A stretch of 64,000 nt of DNA from Pleurostoma richardsiae (Eukaryota; Ascomycota; Sordariomycetes; Calosphaeriales; Pleurostomataceae), in assembly GCA_030052745.1 (NCBI GenBank), contig JANBVO010000005.1, positions 496,001 to 560,000 of the forward strand. The letters run 5' to 3'. Made by a program: the position numbers and the translations under genes. Under the pieces are notes generated by a model, which worked only from the letters and a program-made list of their open reading frames with translations, had not been told where the DNA came from and ran no database searches. Of this stretch, positions 10,794 through 23,137 are shown one piece after another; position 1 is the stretch's first letter; every line of letters begins with the position of its first letter.

Positions 10794-11989
10794 GGCGAGG
10801 CCCGGTTCCGGTTCCCTTCTTCAAGTGTCCAGTCTTGGAAAGGCTGTGGCTGTAGCATCCGGCAAGGCAGGTACTGCTTGACATCCGCTGGCGCCGTCTG
10901 GTATTCAGGATGCGCCACTCTCATAAATACTTGGGTAGACATCCCACTCCAAAGGAAGGTGAGCCGCCCAGCCTTCAGGTTAGCATGGTACCTCCAACCG
11001 CTCGTTGCCGAAAGTGGGCGAAAGGCTGGGTTACGTGCGAAATATCAACCTTGGAAGGTATGGGAAGCTGTAAGTGGTCTTGAACGTGAGGCGCTGTTTC
11101 CTCTCTACCATATTCCCATGTCCACAAACAGAGTGGGTCCGGAGGCGCGACCCTGAACCAAACGTTCCGGGAAGCCAGAGCTTGGGTACCTTCGGTGGGT
11201 ACGGTACTTACCACTGATTTTAGCGCGTCGCTGTGTGTCACGTGCTGCACTCAGTGTCCCGAAAGCCTCTGCATGTACCTAATGTGTGATTTGTAGTGGT
11301 CATGGAATAAAGGAGCCAAATAAACATACGATGATAGAAAGGAGCAGATAGAGGTACAGGATAGGAACCTTCATCCGGTACCTTTCTCGTGTTAACGTTT
11401 ATTCAACCAGCAGAAATTCATTGGTACTAGTGACGTCTCTTCCAAGTTTCGGTTTCTTCCGCCGCCTCCCGCGCAGCTTCCTGTCGGGTGGCACCCCGCC
11501 TCAGGTACTCCACAGTCTATAGACATCAGCCCCCAGAGCGAGCGCCGAGGTGATCAACGTCGCATTCCTCCCGGTGCCGGTCCAGCGTGGCTGCCAAGTT
11601 CTAGAAGCAGCCATTCCCAGGGGTTTCTCCAAGCTCTTCTGCCTCCATCATCAGACATGAGTTGAGACCCTTTGGGCGTTACAGCTGAAGACCGACCAAG
11701 CGCTTCATGTGCCTTTCAGATAAGCTGCGATAAGCTTCCGGTTGCTATCGATAGCAGCCGTTCTTCTCTGCTTGGGAGGGCTTGGATGACAAGCTGCCTC
11801 GACGCAACTAGGCAACGAAGGCACCTCATGCAGAGCTCGGACTTATCCATCGACGTGAACACCAACGTCTTCAGGCTCTGCTACACATAGCACTTTCCAG
11901 AAAGCCATGATCCCTTGACAGCTGCACACGAAGCAAGCACTCCATGTGACTACGTTGCCTCCGTCTGCCGGCCCTGCCCAACAGCCACC
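10794..11989. other. Divergent region between the disordered protein and fab1
   Basis: Minus-strand frames at 11250-11050 and 10972-10760 can be joined in phase and may be exons of an upstream part of the left gene (see findings). The remainder, about 11260-11989, is the presumed fab1 promoter and 5' leader. No repeat is seen. Confidence 0.45.
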
Positions 11990-14900
11990 ATGGCGAACAA
12001 CAACACCTCGAGGACGCCCCTCTCCCCGTCATCGATATCGTCGGTAGTAAACCTCTCATCTCGGCGAGGCTCAATCACATCCCTGTCGGTCTCCTCTCAA
12101 CTCGACCGGGAGCACTTGGCCCAAGCCCTCGACCAGATTCACACCTCCGCAAGCCAGTCCGATTCCCTGACGACTTTTAACGACTTCGGCGCCCCTCCGG
12201 GCGGCGCTCCTGTGTCGGAGAGCAGGGGCACGACAAGTGACATAGTGCAACAAGGGTTGAGCGGCCTGTACACACGATTGAAAGAAGCTGTTGGAGTTGG
12301 GCCCAAGATCTCTCAGGAAACAGACGAAGGTGACGCACAAGATGTCGCGGAGAAGACAAGTTCGAACCCACGGACGGTTGTGCCGAAAGCTTCGATACCA
12401 TCCCTATCTAGAGGAGATACTGGGGGGACAGCCTCGACCATGAGCTCAAAACCACCGACTGAATTCACTACCGCGACCATCTCTACGTCTCGTGTCGGCC
12501 CGAGTGCCGCGGAAACACACTCCCAAGCGCCATCTTCTTCCAAGGCATCCTCGATCGCAACCGTCTCCGCGCCAAAGTCAGTATCTAGCTCCCAGAGCCT
12601 TCCTAAGATGGCAAAAGCTGCCATTCCTACGGTGGTCGACCCGGCTGTTGCAGCGATTACTGTGAGCGCCTTCAAAGATAAAGACGTTCACCGGAACGAG
12701 CCAGCTCGAACGGAAGATGGTACCATGCGTAACCCCAGAAGAAGTATTAGCAAGCTGTCGGAGGGGTCCAAGCCTACGTCTACGGCCGGCTCCGAGAATC
12801 CAAACATATATGATGCTTCGGAGCAAAGGAAGAGCTCCAACACAAGCAGGAATGTCGTTCCTAACCATGCCAGAAAAGAGTCTCTCAACCAGGATGGCAA
12901 TACCAACACCACACCAACCTCAGCTGTAACCTCACCTTCCACAAGCTCGACTTTACAAGTCCCGAGCACGGCGTCACGTGTATCCTCCGCTGAATCTAGC
13001 AGGAAGCCAGCAGTGATTGATCGCATCAGTCGGCCGAGTGCATCAGGAGAGTTGCGGTCAAGGTCATCCTCGCTCGATCCCAGCACTACCGAGCCGAGTC
13101 CTATTAGCACGTCGGCGCACAACTCGGTATACCACGAGTCGTTCAAGCAGAATGTGCGACCGGAGCAGTTGCGCTCCGGTGCTATGAGGATACCGGGTAC
13201 TACAACGGACGAGGGTGCGACTGATACTGTCAGTGCCCGCCTAGAGATCATGCGGAAACAGGTTCTCAGCAAGGACTTCTGGATGGCCGACGAAACGTGT
13301 AAAGAATGCTTCTTGTGTGGCTCTCCGTTCTCTGCTTTCAGGCGGAAGCATCACTGTAGGACATGCGGTTGTATCTTCGATTCGAAGTGTACCTCGATCA
13401 TCTCGGGTCAGAAGTTTGGAGTTCCAGGCAGCTTAAGGGTCTGCAAGACCTGCCTGGACATCATCAACCGCAGGTATGAGAGCGGATCAGACGACTCCGG
13501 AGACGAACCGTATCTGCCGGCCATATTCCGCTCCAACCCTACGAAAGCGTCTCAGCCAGCTTCAAGGGCCAGGACAGATGATGAGACAAGCCTTTCTGAA
13601 CGAATTGACGAAGTGGACGATGCTCGATCAACTACAACCCCCATGATGGCAATACCGGCAACGCGAAGGATTGGCGATGCAAATAGGCGCTCTGCTGTCT
13701 TGGAGATAGACACGCCGCAATTAAGTCGCCCAGGGTCGTCAAGGTCTCTGCGATCTATGACATCTGGCAGACCACAGTCATCCGGGCATAGACGCCATCA
13801 CTCCAAACATAACTTTCTTGGCAGATTTAAGCCTGCTCCCACCGACGAGCGAGCTCCTTTCCGAAAATCAGCAAATGAGGAGTTAGGCCGCAAGCCAAGA
13901 TTGCCTGCCTTCCACGATGACAACATCATTGATCCAGAGCTGGCCCCTTATATGTCAGAAGAATCTAGTGGAGACGAGCAGATGAGCATCTTCGAGACGT
14001 TGGCTAGCAACGACCTGATGTCTTCGAGCCTGGACCCTGATAAAGCGAGTTTTGGGCCCTTCCTAAGTGCTGGAAGAAAACACAGGATGCGCCAGGACGC
14101 CAAAAGCGTCAGCGGCCTCAGCTTTACCACTCGCGGGCCCGACGACGGCAATGCAGCTGCTACGATCATGAATCATGGAAGACCTCAAAGAAGAAGGAAC
14201 ATGAGCACCGCAAGCGCGAGTGTCGTGCATCATCTCCGCTCTCCTCGGCCCAAATCAGGAGTGTTTAGCAAAGGTCCTGCAGCATCGGCCGAAGGGCTAG
14301 GTATTTTCGACAACTCTTCTGCCATCGAAGCGACGAAGTTGACGAAGAGCGATGCCATCAAAGACGAGAAGTCATCCGAAACGGAGCTAAGCCCTTTGAG
14401 CTCGAAACACGTAAAGAAACTGCTCCTGCAGCTGCTTCAGGATGACGACGTCCCGAACCCTGCGGCATGGGAAAAGGCGCTGACGCCGATCTTGATCCGT
14501 TGCTCAAACGACGTGAATCCCGACACCCAAAACGGAGACGTCATGGACATTCGACACTACGTGAAGTTGAAGAAGATCCCGGGGGGCAAGACTGGAGATA
14601 CTAGTTACGTCTCTGGTGTCATATTCACGAAGAACTTGGCCCTCAAGAGTATGCCACGCCGGATCGTCAACGCACGGATAGTCATTGTCACATTCCCAAT
14701 CGAATACCAACGCTACCAACAACATCACTTCATGAGCTTGCAGCCGGTTATTGAGCAGGAGAAGGAATATCTTCGAGTCGTTGTCAACAGGATCTTAGCG
14801 CTGCGGCCCCAGGTTCTGCTTGCCGAGAAGAGTGTGGCAGGTGTTGCACTCCAGTTCCTGTCCGAGGCTGGCATTTCTGTTGCCTACAACGTCAAGCAAA

Positions 14901-17900
14901 CGGTCCTTGAGGCTGTATCGAGATGCGCAAAGACTGAGATCATTTCGTCCCTAGATATGCTTGCTTTGCCAGTTCAAGTTGGCCAATGCGGGGGGTTCGA
15001 GGTGAAGACATACGTCAACAACGACTTCCCAGGTCGAAAGAAGACATATATCTTTATCTCTGGCTGTGAAGAGAGTCTTGGCTGCACCATTGCCCTTCGC
15101 GGTGCTTCCACAGCTGTGCTTCGCCGGATGAAGAGGATCACCGAATTCATGATCTACGTTGTATACAATCTGAAGCTTGAGTCCTGTCTACTGCGGGATC
15201 AAGGTCTACATGTGGTGTCGGGAGATCCTGATTCCTCCTCAATCCCCTCCACTACCATCAGCCAACAGCCGACTGGCGATGGTTCCAAGGCCTCCTCTGT
15301 GGCCGAGGAACAAAACGGAAACGGTACTTCTGTGGAGGCAGTAAGCCAGGGCGAAACTGAGAAAAGCGCTCAGTTGGGCGACGGGGCGACTCAGGATGAA
15401 ACAAGCCAACCCTCCGACAGCGCTTCTACTCTGTCGGAACAGGCAAAGAAGCTCATACGCTTGCACGAGTCACACTCCCGTGTCTCGCATGATAGTCAGG
15501 TTCACGTCCCAGAAGACGTTCCAGCGCCAACCTATTACAGCGACATGGTTGCAAAGTATGAGACCAAGATCCTCTCCGCCTCACCATTCGTCAAATTCGC
15601 CCAACCGTATCTCCTCATGAAAGCTCGCGAGCAAGAACGCCGACTCGTCTACCTGAAGCGACTGCGTGACCAGGACATTATTGAGGAGCAGTCGGAGAAT
15701 GAGAAAGCAAAACCACAAAGGTTTCGACTGATCAAGCCGGAAATGGTCCATGAGATTGGCCAGAAAGCCCCAAAGCAAGTCATGGAAGTCCTTCACGCTG
15801 TCCATGACGCAGAATACGACAGGGCCTTGTACAATTACCAGACCCAGACTAGGCAGTGGGAGAACTATCTCCAAGGCAGCCTCGACCTCTTCGACCCATA
15901 CGCTCATCAGAACATCGTCGTCCTCTATTCCGTCATCTGTACGGAAACAAAGATCCCCTGCGCTGAGCCGGGCTTGATTGCCATTGGCTTCTATCGCGAG
16001 GACCCAATTGATAATATGGACCCTGACTGCACTCTCGGCCAGTACATTGAGGATCTTTGTGAAAGCTCGAACTCAATCTGCCATGCCAACGGCTGTGAGC
16101 GGCAGATGGCTGACCATCACCGCACTTACGTCCACGATGAGGCTCGGATAACCATCTTTGTTGACAAGACCGTAGTCCTCCCACCCGAAGTCGAAAAGGC
16201 ACGCGAAGAGCTTGAGACTGACGACGACATCTTCATGTGGAGCTACTGCAAGATCTGCAAGAGAGACATGGGCTTCATGCCCATGTCAGAGAGCACTTGG
16301 AAGTACTCCTTCGGAAAATACCTGGAACTGTCCTTCTGGAGTAAGGGGCTACGTCTGTACGAGAACACCGGATGTTCTCATGACTATATACGAGATCACA
16401 TCCGCTATTTCAACTACCGGGACGCATCGATCCGTATGCATCATGATCCGATAGATCTTCGCGAGATCATTGTTCCTCGTGCTCGCATCACCTGGAAGGT
16501 GGAGCACGACCTTCGCTTGAAAAACGAGATCTTCATTAAGACAGAGGAGCGTTGGAACCGCTTCATGAACTCTGTCAGAGCACGACTCAAAAGTATTCGG
16601 ATTGACAGCGTTCTCCCAGAAAAAGCAGACGCTTGCAAGGCAGAAGTCGAGAGGCTTATGAAGAAGGCCGCAGATGATCAGCCTGCCTTGATTCGCGATC
16701 TGCAGAACGCCTACATGGAGTCTAAATACTACGAGATCATTCCCATTAACGCGACAATCCGGCAAATGCTTGAGAAGGCTGTGGAATGGGACTCCGCCTT
16801 CGCAAAGTTCGAAGCCGACTTCCTGTCAGATAAGGACGTCAGGCAACTGACCATCATGCAACTGAAGAAGATGTTTGGCGACAATGACTCTAAAGAATCC
16901 CTCCCCACGACTATAACAACCGACGGGACATCCGTGGTATCTACTGACACGGAAGACAAGCCAACACCTCAGACAACACAGACAACAGTCTCGGAACCTG
17001 ACGGGAAACAGGTCTCGCAGCCAAGTACAGATGAGTCAACCGATCTCAGTCCATCACAGTCTCAAGTTCTACCTGAAGCCGGGGATATCGCGACGGTGAA
17101 GACCACCTCGCAGGATGGAGAAGCCGTCCTCGAAAGTGTAGAACCTCTGGATCTCGCAACGTCGAAGTCTCCGTCGCTGTCGAAGACTACGTCGATAGTA
17201 CCTGACGGGGGTGCTGACACGCCTAAGATCACGACGGAAAGCATTGAAGACGTGGCACCCCCAAACCTGCCATCGGCAGTAGAGCCAACCCAGGTGCCTG
17301 CAGCCGCTCCACCGTTGACGAGCTCTCTATCCTTGACAGAAAAGGTCGAGCAGCTGAGGAGACAGCATCAAGCCATGGTCGGCGAGCAGAGTAACGTCCC
17401 TGACCGTGCGAAAGAGATTCCACGAGCTATTCCTGAACGCGGATCGTCCCGTAGGGCGGGATTGACCGTGTCGCCACCAATGGTTCGGGCTATCTCCACT
17501 CCTGCAGGGACACTACCCCGAACGCACTCGAGCCTAGGCCGGCCACTTACTCTGAAAGACGTCAAACCCGTAGACACGGCCAGCGGGGACCTGAGTAGGA
17601 TTCCTACGGGTGACAGTCTGAAGACCGACAAGAGACTGTCGGAGCGGTTTGGCATAGCCGCACTGAAGAGCAAGAAGGCGGGTCAGTCATCTATTCCACG
17701 CTATGTCCACCCAAAGACGAAGGAGCCCAAAGTATCCGCCTTGGCGAGGCACTTTGAGCAGCTCAGTCGTGAGTTCAGCCGGGAGTTTGAGAAAGAGCGC
17801 ATCCGAGACCGCAAACAGCGTGCTGCTAAGCTGAGTCACTCTCGAGCGTTCCTCCCGCGCACTTCCACAAAGGCTATAGTAGAAGTCTATGAAGACGTGG

Positions 17901-19574
17901 ATCAAGCAGTCCAAGAGCCGGGCCCCTCCGACGACGACCATCTATTAGACAGGGAACATAGCGATCCGAAGTCCACCGCCACGAACACGACGGCGGAGAC
18001 TGCGGAAGCAGCGGCTCAAGACGTCCAGACAAGTCAGCCGGAGAGGGATGTCCCTCCTACAACGGAGCAGGCAACGGATACTCAGCCTAAAGCCGAGGGC
18101 ATCGTACTAGACACGGAGATCGACCACCTGAAGGAGCAGAGTCAAGCTGTGTCGGAAGACGAGGGAGCTGGTAGCGATGCTGACCAGTCGCTCCTGGAGG
18201 ATATCCTGCCCGGTGTGCAGGAAATAGCAGATTCGCTCGAATCAAGTGAAGAACTGCCCCTCGAGCTTCCAAAACATCAAAAATCGAGCTTGATGAAGAT
18301 GCTCTCGACGTTCTGGGCCGAGCGATCCGCAAGCGGATGGCCGCAACTAGATTATCCTCTGAATGCTACTGACCACATCTTCATCGACTCGGATGTCATT
18401 GTCAGGGAAGACGAACCAAGTTCTCTCATTGCGTTCGCGCTCAGCTCGGAAGATTACCAGGCAAAGCTAGCTGACATCCGCCGGCAGTGGAAGGCGCCGA
18501 GCCCTGAAGACGGCTCTGGAGCGGAGGCCGAGACCAAATCTGTGGCCTTCTCAGATCCCGGGGAGGGTATCTTCAGCGAGGAAGAGCTCGAAAAGAGCCT
18601 GCTGCGTGCCACAGGGACTCATCTCAAGTACCAGTTCACGGAAGGCTCTGCAAAGATGCTCTGCAAGATCTTCTATGCAGAGCAATTTGATGCGCTCCGT
18701 CGGAAGTGCGGTGTTGGCGACCGCTTCGTCGAGTCTCTATCGCGCTGCGTGAAGTGGGATTCAAAGGGCGGCAAGACCAAATCTGTCTTTCTCAAGACGC
18801 TCGATGACCGCATGATCATCAAGTCTCTGTCTCCCATCGAGACATCTGCCTTCTTGCGTTTCGCTCCGGCTTATTTTAACATAATGGCCGAGGCGCTTTT
18901 CCACGAATTACCGTCTGTGATCGCCAAGATGCTCGGCTTCTTCCAGATCATCATCAAGAACCCAGTCACAAATACGGAGCTCAAGCTAGACCTCCTGGTC
19001 ATGGAAAACCTGTTCTACGACCGCATATGGAGCAGGCTCTTTGACCTGAAGGGCTCCATGCGGAATCGCAAGATCCAGTCGACGGGCGAGCAGAACGAGG
19101 TGCTCCTTGACGAGAACATGGTGGAGTACATCTATGAGTCGCCACTGTTCGCACGGGAGCATTCGAAGAAGCTGCTGCGCGCATCGGTAAGCAGCACGCC
19201 ATCCTCTTTTGTGCATGTATGGAAAGAGAAGCTAACAACAGCCCGCATAGGTCTGGAATGACACGCTCTTCCTTGCGCGACAGAACGTCATGGACTACTC
19301 GCTGATGATCTGCGTCGACGAGACAAGGAAGGAGCTCGTTGTCGGCATCATCGACTGCATCAGGACGTACACGTGGGACAAGAGGCTCGAGAGCTGGATC
19401 AAGGACCGCGGCTTCGCAGGCGGCGGCCGAAACAGGCCCACTGTCACAAGCCCGAAGGAGTACAAATCGCGCTTCAGGGAGGCCATGGCCAGATACATCC
19501 TCCAGGCTCCCAACTGCTGGCACCAGTTCGGCGTCCCGCAGCAGCGGGCGAGGTTTGAAGACGATCAGAGGTGA
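11990..19574 (+). CDS. fab1: 1-phosphatidylinositol-3-phosphate 5-kinase Fab1 (PIKfyve)
   Basis: Exon 1 is 11990-19186 and exon 2 is 19251-19574 (phase 0; donor GTAAGC, branch GCTAAC), giving 2506 residues, the usual size. Fab1 makes PtdIns(3,5)P2 on endosomes and vacuoles. Domains in order: a disordered Ser/Thr-rich N terminus; a FYVE zinc finger at about 433-495 with [21 protein letters not shown], which binds PtdIns3P; a long linker; a TCP-1/GroEL-like (CCT) domain at about 860-1090 ([26 protein letters not shown]); a Cys-rich region around 1350-1480 ([15 protein letters not shown]); and the PIP kinase domain from about 2200 to the end ([40 protein letters not shown]). The start is the ATG in ACCATGG. 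The intron interrupts the kinase domain just before the VMDYSL catalytic region. Confidence 0.97.
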
Positions 19575-20169
19575 CAGGACCTCCAGTAGGGAATATTGAC
19601 AGGCATTCGCGACGCAAACTATTTTATACCACGGAGTTACTGGTAGGAGGTACAATTACCTAGGAACATAAACATGCCTTAGCAGGCTTAGGGTCTGGAG
19701 TTTGGAGCGTTTAATCAACAGGAAAAGGAAACTGGGCGAACTTGAGGACAAAAGTGTGTATTATCAGATACCCAGAGTCTTCTGGTGTTTATAATGCCAT
19801 GCAGGGATAGATAGATACCCCTAATGAGAGATACAAGCCTTCCAAGGTGCTTCTTATCTCACATCTTGACTGAGCTGTTTATGGACGTGCTGGCAGCAAC
19901 ATTAACGAGTCCAAGGCAAGGACACTTGAGCATGACTTGTATGAATAGAAATGGTGACATTGAAAAGAGCCTTCGACATGGAGGGCTGAATGTCTCGTCG
20001 CGGGAGCTAAATTTTTAGTGGGCTGGATGGACCTGAGGACGTGAGCTGGAGAGCACCACCAAGGACCTCCCACCTCACATGAGCATCTCACCCGTCAAGC
20101 GCCAACGTGCCTCATCTCAAGCAACGGTGAACAGATGCGCCCGCCAGGCACACCTCAGCAGCTCCGCCC
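19575..20169. other. Intergenic region between fab1 and mdm12
   Basis: Same-strand spacer holding the fab1 3' flank and the mdm12 promoter. No additional gene is seen. Confidence 0.6.
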
Positions 20170-21696
20170 ATGTCGATCGATCTCAACTGGGAGACGCTGA
20201 CCACCGGGCCCGACGGCGCCGAGCTGGCCCACCGCATCCGCGACTTCATCCACACCAAGTTCCAGGCCGTGCCGCTCCCCCGCTTCATCAAGTCCGTCAC
20301 CGTCCACGACTTCCAGTTCGGCTCCATCCCGCCCGAGCTCGAGCTCAAGGACATCACCGACCCACTGCCGGATTTCTACGAGGAGGAGATCGGTGACGAC
20401 GACGAGGATGAGGACGACGAGGACGACGAGGACGAGGGCGGATTCAGCAGCGATGAGGTCCACCACGGCGCGATGCCGGACGAGCTGAGGGCCGCTTCAG
20501 AACGCAGGCGGCGCGCGGCCGGCAAGGCTGCTGCTACTGCTCCCCACCATGACCGCTTCCACCATCCCCACCCCCACCACCGTCCAGACTCGCTGCCGCC
20601 CAGCATAGCGGTGGGGAGGGCGCAGTACGTGCCGCACGACCTGGGCAGCCCCTTCCTCGGCGTGTCGACCCCGGGGATTCCCGGCGGCACCTCCAACCTG
20701 CACTACTTCCACTCCCACCTGGCGACCGGCCTGTCGGGCACGCAGACGCCGCTAGCCGCCGTGGCTGGCGCGCAGATCGGCGGCGGGTGGCCCGAGGCGG
20801 CGGAGGGGAGCGGCGGCAGCAGCACGTCGCCGTCGAGCCCGCCGTCCACGCTGCAGGAGAACCGGGCGTGGGCAGCCGGTCAGAGCCAGCAGCAGCAGCA
20901 GCAGCCAAGCCACAGCCGACAGAGCTCCATCTCCGTCGTGGACTTCCCCACGTCATCTTCGCCGTCGACGGCGACGACGTCCGCCGCGGCACTGCACCCA
21001 CCTGTACTGAGGGAGAAGTCAAGCGTGTCGACGCTAGCACCCACGTCAGTTGGGACGTCGCGCCCGCCGACGCGGGACGCGGCCGGCGTCCTGGCGGGGT
21101 CTGCGATCGCGGAGGACGACGAGGCGGGGGCAGGAGGCCCGAACGGGGAGGATGAGGAAGATGGCGCGCACCGCTCGCGGCGGTTCCGGGAGCCGCGCGT
21201 CGAGGACATGCAGGCGGTGTTCCGGATCCGATACGCGGGCGACGTTAAGCTGCTGCTGACGGCGGACATCCTGCTCGACTACCCGATGCCGAGCTTCGTG
21301 GGGATCCCGCTGCGGCTCAGCATCACGGGGCTGACGTTCGACGGGGTGGGCGTGTTGGCGTACATACGGCGGAGGGTGCACTTCTGCTTCCTGAGCCCCG
21401 AGGACGCGGTGGCGGCCGTGGGGGCGGAGGAAGGCGGGCTCCGGAGCGCGGAGGAGCAGGATGGCGGCGATGGGGGGAGCGGAGGGGGAGGAGAGCAGCA
21501 GGAGCATGGACGGAGTACGGGCAGATTAGGGGGGCTACTGCAGGAGATCAAGGTGGAGAGCGAGATCGGGCAGCGCGAGGGCGGGAAGCAGAGCCTGAAG
21601 AACGTGGGAAAGGTCGAGAGGTTTGTGCTCGAGCAGGTCCGGAGGATATTTGAGGAGGAGTTCGTCTACCCGAGCTTCTGGACGTTCCTGGTATAG
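20170..21696 (+). CDS. mdm12: Mdm12, ERMES (ER-mitochondria tether) lipid-transfer subunit
   Basis: An intronless 508-residue protein. Mdm12 is the soluble SMP-domain subunit that bridges Mmm1 (ER) and Mdm10/Mdm34 (mitochondrial outer membrane) and carries phospholipids. The N terminus matches the family from the first residue ([34 protein letters not shown]). The SMP domain is split: the first part covers about residues 1-75 and the second resumes near 335 ([50 protein letters not shown]). It ends with the conserved [20 protein letters not shown]. The insert between them is low complexity: an Asp/Glu run at about 76-95, His/Pro-rich and Gln runs, and Ser/Thr-rich segments. A second, Gly/Glu-rich insert sits near 415-450. 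Insert length varies between fungi. Confidence 0.96.
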   Translation: MSIDLNWETLTTGPDGAELAHRIRDFIHTKFQAVPLPRFIKSVTVHDFQFGSIPPELELKDITDPLPDFYEEEIGDDDEDEDDEDDEDEGGFSSDEVHHGAMPDELRAASERRRRAAGKAAATAPHHDRFHHPHPHHRPDSLPPSIAVGRAQYVPHDLGSPFLGVSTPGIPGGTSNLHYFHSHLATGLSGTQTPLAAVAGAQIGGGWPEAAEGSGGSSTSPSSPPSTLQENRAWAAGQSQQQQQQPSHSRQSSISVVDFPTSSSPSTATTSAAALHPPVLREKSSVSTLAPTSVGTSRPPTRDAAGVLAGSAIAEDDEAGAGGPNGEDEEDGAHRSRRFREPRVEDMQAVFRIRYAGDVKLLLTADILLDYPMPSFVGIPLRLSITGLTFDGVGVLAYIRRRVHFCFLSPEDAVAAVGAEEGGLRSAEEQDGGDGGSGGGGEQQEHGRSTGRLGGLLQEIKVESEIGQREGGKQSLKNVGKVERFVLEQVRRIFEEEFVYPSFWTFLV

Positions 21697-21832
21697 CTAG
21701 GACTAGGCCTGGTCTCCTGAGCAAAAGCTGAAGCGGAATAGAAACCATGATATGTAACAGGATACGGACAATATGTACAAAACCCTTGCAGTCCTCCAAA
21801 CTTAACGATCGGTAAACTCGTGCTCGTCATAC

Positions 21833-22695
21833 TCATGTCAGGGTGTTCTTGAATCCCTGATACGCCGCATTCATGTCCGAATCCAGCTGCCTCCTCTGGT
21901 CCTCGTCCAACTCCTCGGAAGCCTTCATCTGATTGAGCGTGATCAGCCACTCCACAATCTTTCCTCGGCTCTCGAAGTCGCGGTCCGTGACCTTGTTGAC
22001 CGACTGAATGACGTCGGCGAGCAGCGGGTGCAGCTGGTCCTTCGCCACCAGGCCCAGCCGCAGCGCGTCCAGGAACGTGATGAAGTCTTGCGTCGCCTCC
22101 AAGATCAGCGCGCCGTTGGTGCCGGCCGCGGCGGCCGGGGTTGGAGCGCTGCCGGACGATGCCGTCACGGTGGTGGAGGGCATGCCGACGCGGATGCGCT
22201 CCGTTGCGCGCGGGACCTCGAGCTGCATCACAAGGTCAGTATACACTTCCCAGGTATTCGTTCTTCTCGCCCAACTATCAAGAGCACAAGGCCAAATAGA
22301 AATACGTACATCCCATTCCGACTTGAACTGCTCGAGGCTGCCGAACGCCTTTGCGACAGTCTCATCAGCGAGGATGGATTTGTACTGCTTCAGCGAGCGG
22401 TCGCAGATCTCGGTGTAGTCCGCTTCGGGGACGGCATCTTTCAGGAATGCCTTCTCCAGCTCATCCAGGGTCACAATGATGCTGAAGATCTCGGCCAGGG
22501 ACTCCTGGAGGTCCCGCTCTGCCCGCGTCTCCGTGAGCTTGACCTCCTGCGTCACTGTTAGTCGTCGCTTTACGCGGCCTAAGTGCGCATGGCGCGATGA
22601 TGCAGACCTACCTCGTCAAGGTTTATCGTCGCGGAAAGAGACGTGTTTGGGACATAGCTGTGAGGAGTCGGCGCATATGCTTGTCGGGGTATCAT
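21833..22695 (-). CDS. vps28: Vps28, ESCRT-I subunit
   Basis: Exons 22695-22612, 22546-22310 and 22222-21833 encode 236 residues. Both introns are phase 0 (donors GTAGGT and GTACGT; branches CTAAC and CTGAC). Vps28 is part of the ESCRT-I core with Vps23 and Vps37, and its C-terminal domain contacts ESCRT-II. Hallmarks are YAPTPHSYVPNTSLSATINL at the N terminus, RAERDLQESLAEIFSII, and a C-terminal four-helix domain from about 140 (FITFLDALRLGLVAKDQLHP, NKVTDRDFESRGKIVEWL). A short Ala/Pro/Ser linker (ASSGSAPTPAAAAG) separates the two domains. The Met at 22695 matches the family's usual start, so the longer upstream frame is not needed. It converges with mdm12, with only 136 bp between the stop codons. 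Confidence 0.96.
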
Positions 22696-23137
22696 GTTGA
22701 TTCTGGCATAGATGAGCTCGCGGTCATGCTGCACTATGAAGACCGTCACGGACGTGGGGAGCTCAAGGTGAACGAAGACCGCCAAAGATACCTAAGGTAC
22801 CTACCTACCTCATGGTACGTAGACCTGTGACGTTAGTGCGCGACCCACCTATGTGCACCTGGTGGCTGAAATATATGAGACTTAAATTGCACACCCAAAC
22901 GTTCATACATTTCCTCACCGCAGTATAATGGACATGAATTCACAACCACTGAGGCGATCCTAGCACGAGTTTCCGTGCCACCTATAGCTTTCAGGCGTAC
23001 AAAGTTGCCTTGCTCGAATTCCCGATCTCTGGGCTGCTCCGATGATGCTTAAGTTGCAACGACTTGATGCATTTATTTGTGTAAACGAGTCTCTGAGACT
23101 ACGCCTAAGGGGGGTGCGGTAGTCTACACAGAAGAGC
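22696..23137. other. vps28 promoter and F-box gene 3' flank
   Basis: Spacer between two minus-strand genes. No additional gene or repeat is recognised. Confidence 0.6.
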
